DNA of 41,548 nt from Elusimicrobiota bacterium (GTDB lineage: Bacteria; Elusimicrobiota; Elusimicrobia; Elusimicrobiales; Elusimicrobiaceae), in contig JAQXJI010000008.1 of the NCBI GenBank assembly GCA_029008615.1, positions 1 through 41,548 on the forward strand, read 5' to 3'. The position numbers and the translations under genes are program-made. The notes under the pieces are model-generated. The model worked only from the letters and a program-made list of their open reading frames with translations, was not told where the DNA came from and ran no database searches. Below, one piece after another: positions 7,449 to 14,551 of the stretch; the first letter of the stretch is position 1, and each line of letters opens with the position of its first letter.

Positions 7449-8642
7449 ATGACCAACCCAGAAGAAATAACTAATATTCAAGCGGCCGATTCCGGCGAAG
7501 ATATGACGATGGACCAGCTGTTCGCCGAACAGGACGCAATGCAGGAAAAATTAAACAAAAGGGAAATCGTCAATGTAAATGTAGTTCAAATTTCACAGGA
7601 TAACGTGCTTGTTGATACGGGCGACAAAAAAGAGGGGCTTATTCCTTTGTCCGATTTTGAAGGCAGAGCCGTCCCGACCGTAGGCAGCGAAATTACCGCA
7701 ATCCTCGTGCGCAAAGGCACGGACGAAAGACATTCGATTTTATCCCATAAAAAAGCTTTGGAATCTTTGGGCTGGGACATTTGCAAAACCGCTTTTGAAA
7801 ACAAAGAAAGAATCAAAGGCGTTATTACCGATTGCGTAAAAGGCGGTTATAAAGTTGACGTAAACGGCGTACAGGGATTTATGCCGCTTTCACTTTCCGA
7901 GATACACCCGGCTTATAAGCACTATTTGCCCAAAGGCGCAAAAATCAAAGCCGTGATAGCGGAATTTTCCAAAGAAAAACAGAAACTTATCGTTTCCAGA
8001 AAGCAAGTCTTGCAGGAAGACGAAGCCCAGCGCAGAACCCAGGTTTTGAGCGAAGTCAAAGCCGGCGACATTTTGAGAGTAGTGGTTTCCAAAGTCGGCA
8101 AGGATTGCTTATTCTTGCGCTTCCACGGCATTGAGGGTATTGTAACTTTGGATAACGTAGCTTGGAAAGACGCCGAAACCATTTTGGCCAATTACAGAAG
8201 AGGCCAGAGAATTAAAGCCAAACTTCTCTCCATAGATGAAGAAAAAGGCGTAATGAACTTCGGCGTAAAACAGCTTTTCCTCAATCCTGCCGATTTACTT
8301 AAGAAACGCTTTGCTTATATGACGACCGTAAAAGGCGTAATAACCAAAGTTTCCGCGGAAGGCGTGGAAGTTGAACTCGGCAAAAATAAAACCAAAGGTT
8401 TTATCGCCGAAAACGAACTCGGAACCGATTTCTCCGGTAAAGAAGGCGACGCCATACAGGCTGTTGTAATCGGCGTAGACGCCCCCAATTTTACGGTAAA
8501 TCTTTCCGTAAGACGCTTTGACCAAGTACAGAACAGGAAAGTGGTTGCCCAGTATTTAAAACAGGCACCGCGTCCGACTTTAGGTCAGCTTTTGCAGGAT
8601 TCTTTTGAAACCTCCGAAGATTCCGAAAACGAAAGCAAATAA
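7449..8642 (+). CDS. rpsA: S1 RNA-binding domain protein (ribosomal protein S1-like)
   Basis: A 397-residue protein made of four S1 OB-fold repeats, starting around residues 36, 120, 205 and 290 (for example GVITDCVKGGYKVDVNGVQGF and GVITKVSAEGVEVELG). An acidic N-terminus and a short acidic C-terminal tail flank them. S1 proteins bind mRNA and aid initiation on structured leaders. Four repeats is shorter than the six of proteobacterial S1 but usual for several other phyla. The position after cmk-plsC supports the rpsA assignment. The unusual leader hairpin suggests translational control, possibly by S1 itself, which is known for E. coli rpsA; here it is inference. Confidence 0.9.
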   Translation: MTNPEEITNIQAADSGEDMTMDQLFAEQDAMQEKLNKREIVNVNVVQISQDNVLVDTGDKKEGLIPLSDFEGRAVPTVGSEITAILVRKGTDERHSILSHKKALESLGWDICKTAFENKERIKGVITDCVKGGYKVDVNGVQGFMPLSLSEIHPAYKHYLPKGAKIKAVIAEFSKEKQKLIVSRKQVLQEDEAQRRTQVLSEVKAGDILRVVVSKVGKDCLFLRFHGIEGIVTLDNVAWKDAETILANYRRGQRIKAKLLSIDEEKGVMNFGVKQLFLNPADLLKKRFAYMTTVKGVITKVSAEGVEVELGKNKTKGFIAENELGTDFSGKEGDAIQAVVIGVDAPNFTVNLSVRRFDQVQNRKVVAQYLKQAPRPTLGQLLQDSFETSEDSENESK

Positions 8643-8659
8643 ACGGTAAAGTTTTGAGA

Positions 8660-8690
8660 GGGGATATCCTTAGGGGTATCCCCTTTTTTA
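8660..8690 (+). terminator. Terminator after S1-protein gene
   Basis: GGGGATA (8660-8666) pairs with TATCCCC (8677-8683), followed by TTTTTT. It marks the end of the tRNA-Leu-ftsQAZ-pilT-cmk-plsC-rpsA transcription unit. Confidence 0.85.
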
Positions 8691-8700
8691 TTTGTTTTTT

Positions 8701-8786
8701 TACTCGGTCTAAATTTCTTACTCGTTGCTAGCACTTCGCGGCTTTTGACACGCGAGCCGCTAGGTTCTCGCGGCTAGCAATTTTCC
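8701..8786. repeat. Dispersed intergenic repeat (copy 1) with internal inverted repeat
   Basis: TACTCGGTCTAAATTTCTTACTCG begins right after a U-rich terminator tail and recurs with few changes at 35320, 40468 and 40508. Within this copy TTGCTAGC (8725-8732) and GCTAGCAA (8773-8780) are inverted, enclosing a second GCGGCT/AGCCGC palindrome. GCTAGCAATTTTCC (8773-8786) recurs exactly at 40494-40507. Confidence 0.75.
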
Positions 8787-8802
8787 ATATTGGGGTAAAT
8801 TT

Positions 8803-11271
8803 TCATTTTTTTGCCGTTTCGCATACTGCGCCGCTTTCAGCGGCTTTTCTGTCGCGCACCTTTTGCTCTTTATCCGCCTGAACTTTCTTCTTTCGCTGAT
8901 AATAAATATTATCCTCATTAGGGGCAAAAGTCCCTCTGTTATCTGTCGATTTTATTTGATTGGCTTCAAATACGACATATTCCGTCATAGAGGAGTCCGT
9001 TTCTCCAAATTCGCCCCTGTCCTTATATACTGCACCGTCATACCCCGCTTTTTTTAACTCACTTACTTTTTCACTCGTTATAAAAGCTATGTCCTCATAA
9101 TTGTTATAAACTTTCGGTTTTTTTAAAGACAAATAAACTTCTTTAATATTTGGGGTTCCTTCGTCGGCTTGGCTGTAAACTTCCGCACTCTTTATATCCG
9201 GCGTAAAATAAAAACCCCGGACGTCTTTAACTTCATAGTTGTCATATTTGTTTCTAAATCTTTTATTGGTATTCTTAAATATTTCAAAGTCCTTGCTCGT
9301 CCCGTGATAAACTACCAGCGGCATGCCTTGTTCATCCACAACTTTACTGTCCCCAAACCAACGGTAAAAGTTATAAATTTCTGCAAAACTCTTCCCTATC
9401 GCCTTGCCTTCGCTGTTTGTGGTATGCTTCAATTCACCCTCAAAATTTATAAAATAAGCCTTGATTTTTCCGTTTTTATCTGTTATACTATCTTTACTGA
9501 AACCCTGCGGGAAAGTGCTTAAGTGCATGCCTGCGGGGTTTCTCTTTATATGAACATTGTAAAGATCTAATAAATTCTTATCCTGTCCTTTTACTTGTTC
9601 CGTTGCTAACTCGTCAAATTCATACGGCGTTCCGTGATATCCCCGCTGATAAAACGTTTCCCACTTTAAATTTTCTTCTGTATCTGTTATACTGTTATTA
9701 AGCCCCGCAACCAAATCACGACGACTAAACGTAGGCGTGTTTTGAGCGGAATTGAGGTTTGTACGAAACTGCCTCTCTTCCTCGGGGCTTATTTTATTAT
9801 CCCAGCCGGTAAGTAACCATGTTTTTTTATTTCCGTGTTCGTCCAAAGATAAAACCGCCTCAATTCCATTCTTTAGAATATGTACTGTTTTTTTGCCTTT
9901 TACAAATTTAATCACTTCTCCGTCTACTACACTATCAAAGACTTGTAAAAGCGTTTTAAATCCGTGCTTTTCGGCAATATGGCGTATCCCCTTTTTTTCG
10001 TCTCCGAATTTAAATGTAACATCATTTGTTCCTCCGTATTGCTCTAAATCATTACGAAGGTTGGCAAGAGTCGCCTCTTCTGCTCCTTCAGCTATTTTTT
10101 GTAAAGCGGCTTTGACTTCTCTTGCCTTTTGTTTTGTTTTATCAGATATTCCCCGCTGATAATAAATCTTACGTCTAGCTTCATCATCTGTCGGGTCCTT
10201 TAAGTAGGTATCAATATTTTTGGCTATTTTGTCAGCATTTTCGGTTATTATCTTCCTATCGCTGTCTATCTGCTCTTTAAGTTTCTTATATTCTTGGCTT
10301 TCCTTTATTTCGTCAAAATTAACATTTACACCCTTTTGGTGAAGCGTATTTTTACTGTTGACAACTCCCTCTTTTTCTGTTATATTATTATTGTTCCCTG
10401 CGGTTACGCCTAACGGCGTGTGCGGGGAACGCTTTTTTGTGCGCACATTATAAAGGTCTAATAAATTCTTATCCTGCCCTTTTACCCTCTCCGTCGCAAA
10501 TTCTACTGTAAAAACTGCCGTTTCAATGTTGCCGTTTTTATCCGTAACATTTATTTGTATCGGCGCCTCAAAATAAACATATTCCTTTACCTTTGCTTTA
10601 TGTTTTAATGTTTTACGTCTTGTATTATGCGTTAAATCTACTTCACCCGGCCTATCTGTTTTTTCCGCGTTGCTTACAATCTTCTCTAAAACGGATAAAA
10701 CCGCTTGATGTCTTCTCCGTTTCCCGCCTTTCAAAGGTGCATTGGAGTTTCTTATATGAGCCTTATTCCCCGCAGTAACCTGTATCCGTAATGGCGGAGT
10801 ACCTGTTTTTAACGGTTTATTTATCAATTCGTTAAGTTTAGTATTAATTAATTCTCGTGCATTTTCTTTTGTAAGGCCTTTTATATTCCCAAATTCCGAA
10901 GTCAAATCTACTGCTTGCTTATTTCCCGCCGCCTGCGCAAGCGTTTGCACTTCATTATCCGTATCAAGCCCGCTTATCTCCCTAAAAAACGCGTCCACTT
11001 CGTCCGTTACTTCCACCCCGCCTATCGCCTTTATGCTCCTGTATATATCTCGGAAAAAATCCCTTATCGCCGTAAATAGCTTCTGCGTCGCCGCGTCTTC
11101 CGCCTTCTGCCCGGAATATAACCATTTCTCGTATGCTTCGGCTATTATCTCCGCAGATATCTGCGCTTCGCTCATATCAGCGTCGCTCTTAAATTCATCC
11201 CAATGCTTATTTACTATTTCCTCTCGCTTCGCCCACAGCTCCTGCGCCGCTTTATTGCCTTTTGCCGCCAA
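8803..11271 (-). CDS. N-terminally truncated phage-type polyvalent protein with nuclease-like and ADP-ribosyltransferase-like modules
   Basis: An 822-codon frame with no credible start: it opens at a TTG without Shine-Dalgarno, five codons after an in-frame TAG, so the upstream part has probably been lost. Residues 1-100 resemble the helical linker of phage and ICE polyvalent proteins. Residues 160-280 resemble the LPD3-like module. Residues 415-492 (KFGDEKKGIRHIAEKHG ... AVLSL ... WLLTGW) resemble phage BECR-type RNase-like domains. Residues 545-552 (YHGTPYEF) look like the start of a second ART-type module that breaks off. Residues 636-790 fit the polyvalent-protein ART domain (WFGDSKVVDEQG, YHGTS with H656, GFYFT, EYVVFEANQIKS). 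The tag IYYQR or FYQRG occurs three times at module joints (about 369, 540, 789). A segment is duplicated at 259-276 and 556-573. It is probably a decaying fragment of a mobile element; toxin activity is unproven. Confidence 0.75.
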   Translation of the reverse strand: MAAKGNKAAQELWAKREEIVNKHWDEFKSDADMSEAQISAEIIAEAYEKWLYSGQKAEDAATQKLFTAIRDFFRDIYRSIKAIGGVEVTDEVDAFFREISGLDTDNEVQTLAQAAGNKQAVDLTSEFGNIKGLTKENARELINTKLNELINKPLKTGTPPLRIQVTAGNKAHIRNSNAPLKGGKRRRHQAVLSVLEKIVSNAEKTDRPGEVDLTHNTRRKTLKHKAKVKEYVYFEAPIQINVTDKNGNIETAVFTVEFATERVKGQDKNLLDLYNVRTKKRSPHTPLGVTAGNNNNITEKEGVVNSKNTLHQKGVNVNFDEIKESQEYKKLKEQIDSDRKIITENADKIAKNIDTYLKDPTDDEARRKIYYQRGISDKTKQKAREVKAALQKIAEGAEEATLANLRNDLEQYGGTNDVTFKFGDEKKGIRHIAEKHGFKTLLQVFDSVVDGEVIKFVKGKKTVHILKNGIEAVLSLDEHGNKKTWLLTGWDNKISPEEERQFRTNLNSAQNTPTFSRRDLVAGLNNSITDTEENLKWETFYQRGYHGTPYEFDELATEQVKGQDKNLLDLYNVHIKRNPAGMHLSTFPQGFSKDSITDKNGKIKAYFINFEGELKHTTNSEGKAIGKSFAEIYNFYRWFGDSKVVDEQGMPLVVYHGTSKDFEIFKNTNKRFRNKYDNYEVKDVRGFYFTPDIKSAEVYSQADEGTPNIKEVYLSLKKPKVYNNYEDIAFITSEKVSELKKAGYDGAVYKDRGEFGETDSSMTEYVVFEANQIKSTDNRGTFAPNEDNIYYQRKKKVQADKEQKVRDRKAAESGAVCETAKK

Positions 11272-11587
11272 TATTCTCGCACGCTAAAAATCACGCAGCT
11301 TTTATACTCGCAATGCCGTTTTTTTGCCGTCACCCTGAACTTGTTTCAGGGGCTTGTCGTAAATCACGCCGCTTAAGTCTTCAAATATTTTTATCACACA
11401 CCGCTAAATATGATTTCCTTTCTTTTTTAATTACGACTTCTCTATATACCCAGTCGTAAAATAATTCCACAATTTGTTAATACGTTAATGCAGTTTTTTA
11501 CCTGACTTTCAACAAGATCCTGAAAGAAGTTCAGGATGACGGAAACAACGCAAGGGGGATATGACTTTTCAGGATAATAGATTGTAG
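11272..11587. other. Intergenic stretch with inverted REP-like palindromes
   Basis: No supported gene. GTCACCCTGAACTTGTTTCAGG (11329-11350) and its near reverse complement CCTGAAAGAAGTTCAGGATGAC (11519-11540) form an inverted pair 170 bp apart. Each is itself a CCTGAA/TTCAGG palindrome of a type widespread as short intergenic repeats. The region adjoins the lost 5' end of the polyvalent gene. Confidence 0.7.
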
Positions 11588-11758
11588 TTCCTTTTGCGGT
11601 GTCGTACGTCGTGGCGGTTCGTTAAAAAGTGAAAACAGTTGACTTGTTTTTTTTTTGATACAGTAGCCTCATAATTTCAGCCTGCGAGATGCGAAATATC
11701 TTTGTTTTTATTTAGGTTAGCTTGTGTGGGCCGATTAATATAAAAGGAGGTTAAAAAG
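11588..11758 (+). repeat. Duplicated promoter/5'-leader module, copy B
   Basis: Begins with a box (TTCCTTTTGCGGTGTCGTA then GTGGCGGTTCGTTAAAAA) that is shared with 41105-41145. It continues through ACAGTTGACTTG and the T-tract into a leader nearly identical to 1-131, ending in AAAAGGAGG. The module boundary at 11588 is where similarity with the copy at 41105 starts. Confidence 0.85.
11639..11664 (+). promoter_or_regulatory. Promoter with 10-T tract in the spacer
   Basis: TTGACT (11639-11644) and TACAGT (11659-11664) match the promoter at 10-37, but the T-tract is ten instead of twelve (11647-11656). The spacer is therefore 14 bp, short for a sigma-70-type promoter. Confidence 0.6.
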
Positions 11759-12601
11759 ATGTCAAAAAAGAAAACGGTTAGGAAAGTATTTTTAAGCAAA
11801 ATATTATTTGTAATAACCTTATTAGTTTTTGTTTGCGCCGGCGGCTTGTTCGCCGCGGTGGCTTCCTGTTCGGGAGTTACGGATAGCGGAACCAGATACG
11901 GAACAATAAGCGGGACTTGCTGGGCATATCATTGCGCTACCGGTTCAATAACCCAATTAGGCAGCGTAGATTCATCTTACTGCGCAAGCTGCAGCGGTGT
12001 AAAATACGCACCTTCAGGCAGCTGCGGAACGTGTGAATATAAATGCTGTTCGGACGGTAGTTGGAGCGGCTGTAACCAAGAATGCCCGGACCCTTCGGAT
12101 TGCGCCAGCGGTACCTGTTGGAACGGGTCAAGTTGTGTTTCAACGCCTACCGGTACTAAGTATTGGGGAAAATCAGATGTGTTTTATAACGGTACCTGCT
12201 ATTATACTTGTAATTCTTGGGTTTGCAACAAAGGAATCGGTTGGTCGTGTACCGGCAAGACTCCCGTAAGTACCCAAGGGGGGACTTGGAGTGATTCAGG
12301 GTCGTTACCTGTTGATTCATATAATAGCATAAGCACCTGCTCTAGCAGAGTTGACACTTCCGAATCTGCTTCTGTCTCTTGTTCCAGACAAGGTGCAAGC
12401 GTCAGAGGTATTCCGTATGACATAATGTCTGAAAACGGCATTATCCATGAAGCCGAATGTGTCGCGGTAAGCAGCTGTTATTGTGCCAATAACACCAGCA
12501 AAACTTTTAGCAATCCAAGCCAATGGTCCAGTTATTGCGGTACGAGAGCTTATTGCTCAGGCAAAAAACTTATTTGTACCAAACAGACTAAATCTTGTTA
12601 A
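11759..12601 (+). CDS. Secreted Cys-rich protein B
   Basis: A 280-residue protein. The first eleven residues (MSKKKTVRKVF) match protein A apart from one substitution, then a longer hydrophobic signal region ends near GLFAAVAS. The mature part contains 27 cysteines spread over its whole length, including GTCWNGSSC (the family motif), CC pairs and C-x2-C pairs. Beyond the leader, signal start and motif it is not alignable with protein A by eye, so the cassette shares its ends but not its body. Start is set by AAAAGGAGG at 11742-11750. No catalytic motif is visible. A disulfide-rich extracellular or surface protein is the safest description. Confidence 0.85.
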   Translation: MSKKKTVRKVFLSKILFVITLLVFVCAGGLFAAVASCSGVTDSGTRYGTISGTCWAYHCATGSITQLGSVDSSYCASCSGVKYAPSGSCGTCEYKCCSDGSWSGCNQECPDPSDCASGTCWNGSSCVSTPTGTKYWGKSDVFYNGTCYYTCNSWVCNKGIGWSCTGKTPVSTQGGTWSDSGSLPVDSYNSISTCSSRVDTSESASVSCSRQGASVRGIPYDIMSENGIIHEAECVAVSSCYCANNTSKTFSNPSQWSSYCGTRAYCSGKKLICTKQTKSC

Positions 12602-12643
12602 ATTTGTTGGCATTAATCTGCCAATAAACCTCGAAACTAACCG

Positions 12644-12676
12644 CCCCGCCCGAGCGTAAGCAAAGGCGGGGTTTTT
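12644..12676 (+). terminator. Terminator of protein B gene
   Basis: CCCCGCC (12644-12650) pairs with GGCGGGG (12665-12671), then TTTTT. The preceding AACTAACCGCCCCGC is shared with the terminator of protein A, showing that the two cassettes are homologous at their 3' flank as well. Confidence 0.85.
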
Positions 12677-13084
12677 AATAAAAGTCTTGACGGTATGAAA
12701 GTTTTTTTATAACTTTAATATAGAAGTGTATATATAAAGGACTGGTTACCCTTTATATATTGTCGGAACGGTTAGTTGAGAGAATAAACAAAACGCCTAT
12801 ATTAAATAAACGGGGGGTGTTTAGCCTTCTGTTTATTTGGGTGTTGCTTCTAAAATCTTTTCGGGTTCAGCTCTTTAAGCGGGCGGTTCTTGTATGCCGC
12901 AAAAACCTGGAAGAGAACTTCTTTCCTAACAATTCCGAACAGAACTTATCTTTGTATGGCAGGCGTATGCCTTTTGTTTTAGCGGCTGTCCCTGCCGTTG
13001 GGATAAGTGCGGTTTTAAAGCCGCAGATATTCCCGCCGCATAATTTTAATTGGCGCGGAAAATTGGTTAGTTGAGAGGTTATTT
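12677..13084 (+). other. Leader region of protein C gene: promoter, hairpin, direct repeat; no convincing gene
   Basis: Contains a putative promoter (12687-12713). A perfect 10-bp hairpin follows (TATATAAAGG 12731-12740, CCTTTATATA 12750-12759). GGTTAGTTGAGAG is present twice as a direct repeat (12770-12782 and 13065-13077). The second repeat supplies the GAGAGG ribosome-binding site of protein C. A TTG-initiated frame of 104 codons (12760-13074) lies in between, but it has no Shine-Dalgarno and low-complexity content unlike its neighbours, so I do not call it a gene. Confidence 0.6.
12687..12713 (+). promoter_or_regulatory. Putative promoter of protein C gene
   Basis: TTGACG (12687-12692) with TATAAC (12708-12713) and a 15-bp spacer. 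The spacer contains a run of seven T (12702-12708) whose last T is the first base of the -10. This is the same layout, with a shorter tract, as the promoters at 10 and 11639. Confidence 0.45.
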
Positions 13085-13831
13085 ATGAGAATATTAGATA
13101 ATTGGGGCAAAAAAGCTCTATGCTTTTTTGCCTTTGCGATATTATGCGCATTAAGCGCATACGCGGAAAGCTGCAGTACTTCTGGGCAGTTGCGTTATTC
13201 CGCATCCGGCTGCAGTTATACTACGGAGATATGCTGCCACGGGGCTTGGACATCCGGGGCAACTTGCACAGAATGTAGTTCCGATCAATGCTGGAACGGT
13301 TCATCTTGTGTGTCAAAACCTTCTACTGCACCTTATATGTTGAATAATACAACAACACCGACAGCTGCTCAATATAAATCCAATGCGTCAGTATGTGTAT
13401 TCAACTGGAAGTGCTATAATGGCACCGGCTGGCTGAGTAATATGGGGTCAGGGTTAAATTATTGCGCATGCGTTGGCGGATATAGTTGGGATTCTTCTTC
13501 ACAAACTTGTAAGCAGAACGCAGCTACTTATACTTTACAAACAACTGAAGAGACGGAGACATATCCTGGGACAGCCGAAAAGTGGACAACATCAACAGCT
13601 GCACTAAGCCATTGTAATAACACTACATCACCTAGAAATAAAATGATTACTGGTTATCAATCAAGCAACTCGTACGGTACCCTTTCAGCTGCTGACTGTG
13701 CTTCCGCTACGGCTTATAAATCAATGTATTACAATTTCTCTAGCTGTAGTACATATAGCTATTACGTTGGTTCGAAAAGATATTATGGATGGAAGTTCAC
13801 TTATAAACACTATGAATGCGTAAAGAAGTAA
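13085..13831 (+). CDS. Secreted Cys-rich protein C
   Basis: A 248-residue protein with signal peptide (hydrophobic ALCFFAFAILCALSAYA, cleavage before ESC). The mature part has 17 cysteines. Its first 60 mature residues track protein A (ESCSTSGQ, SASGCSYTT, CC, CSSDQCWNGSSC), whereas leader and promoter differ from A. The remainder is Ser/Thr/Tyr-rich and unrelated to A or B. GAGAGG 8 nt upstream supports the ATG. Function unknown; the family resemblance and export signal suggest a cell-surface or extracellular role. Confidence 0.85.
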   Translation: MRILDNWGKKALCFFAFAILCALSAYAESCSTSGQLRYSASGCSYTTEICCHGAWTSGATCTECSSDQCWNGSSCVSKPSTAPYMLNNTTTPTAAQYKSNASVCVFNWKCYNGTGWLSNMGSGLNYCACVGGYSWDSSSQTCKQNAATYTLQTTEETETYPGTAEKWTTSTAALSHCNNTTSPRNKMITGYQSSNSYGTLSAADCASATAYKSMYYNFSSCSTYSYYVGSKRYYGWKFTYKHYECVKK

Positions 13832-13844
13832 TCTTATGTAATCT

Positions 13845-13875
13845 TCCCGCCGGGCTTTAACCCGGCGGGATTTTT
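13845..13875 (+). terminator. Terminator of protein C gene
   Basis: TCCCGCCGGG (13845-13854) pairs perfectly with CCCGGCGGGA (13861-13870), followed by TTTTT. Confidence 0.9.
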
Positions 13876-13902
13876 GTCGTAATAATCTTGTAAAATTAAT
13901 AT

Positions 13903-14388
13903 ATGGAAAAACTCGGCGGCTCAATATTATTTTATTGCAATAAAAGCAGATATGTTTTCGGTCTTGCGCTTTGTTTGGCCTGCTCTGTTTTTGCCGTTTA
14001 CGTAATAATAACTATGGCTGAATTTAAATGGCTTGCTTTGGCGGCTTTATTGTTTTTCCTCTATAAAAGCGGCCTCAACGTATACGAACTGTTTTTCAAC
14101 AAAAAAACGCTTGTGGAACTTAAGGAAAAGGAAATCCTTATAGACGGCTGCCCTCCGCTTTCATTTAAAGCCATAGAAGCCGTCGGCCAAAAACGCGTCA
14201 ATATCGGGGCTTCAAATCAGCTGTATGTTTGCCTGAAAACAGATGAGAGTAAATTCAATCTTACCGATTTGCAAAAAGAAAATATTTCTTTAGGCCTTAC
14301 GGCTTTTTGCTTCCGCCCGGCGGCATTATCGCGCAAGGACGCGGACTTCCTTATAAAATCAATCCTTTCAAAAACAAAATCGAACTGA
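13903..14388 (+). CDS. Small membrane protein, PH-like (STM3941-type) candidate
   Basis: A 161-residue protein with two membrane segments (about residues 17-35 and 40-60) followed by a compact alpha/beta region of about 90 residues. The region begins KKTLVELKEKEILIDGCPPLSFKAIEAVGQ. This two-helix plus beta-rich layout recalls the STM3941/bacterial PH-like membrane proteins, a tentative match. No Shine-Dalgarno is visible; TAAAAT lies 6 nt before the ATG, so it may be translated from a leaderless mRNA. It lies between Cys-rich protein C and another exported protein, but no functional link can be shown. Confidence 0.7.
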   Translation: MEKLGGSILFYCNKSRYVFGLALCLACSVFAVYVIITMAEFKWLALAALLFFLYKSGLNVYELFFNKKTLVELKEKEILIDGCPPLSFKAIEAVGQKRVNIGASNQLYVCLKTDESKFNLTDLQKENISLGLTAFCFRPAALSRKDADFLIKSILSKTKSN

Positions 14389-14551
14389 AATCAAGGTCGT
14401 TTTATCTGATTTTTCTTTAAATAATGTAACTTTTTGTTTGCCGGAAATAGGTCTAAAGTCCTAAAACTTTATAGGAAAAAGGACACTTTTAATAATTGTT
14501 TGCGCTTATTTAAAATATAAGTAGAAATCCAAATGCTTAAAAGGAGAATGT

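Noticed and set aside
8803..11271. Intact prophage around the polyvalent gene
   Set aside because: No capsid, terminase, portal, tail, integrase or lysis gene is present on either side.
12760..13074. 104-codon TTG-initiated frame before Cys-rich protein C
   Set aside because: It has no Shine-Dalgarno, starts inside a hairpin and repeat region, and its composition is unlike any neighbour or known family.
14451..14485. Riboswitch before the exported-protein gene
   Set aside because: A small TCCTA/TAGGA hairpin exists, but no known aptamer core is recognisable.
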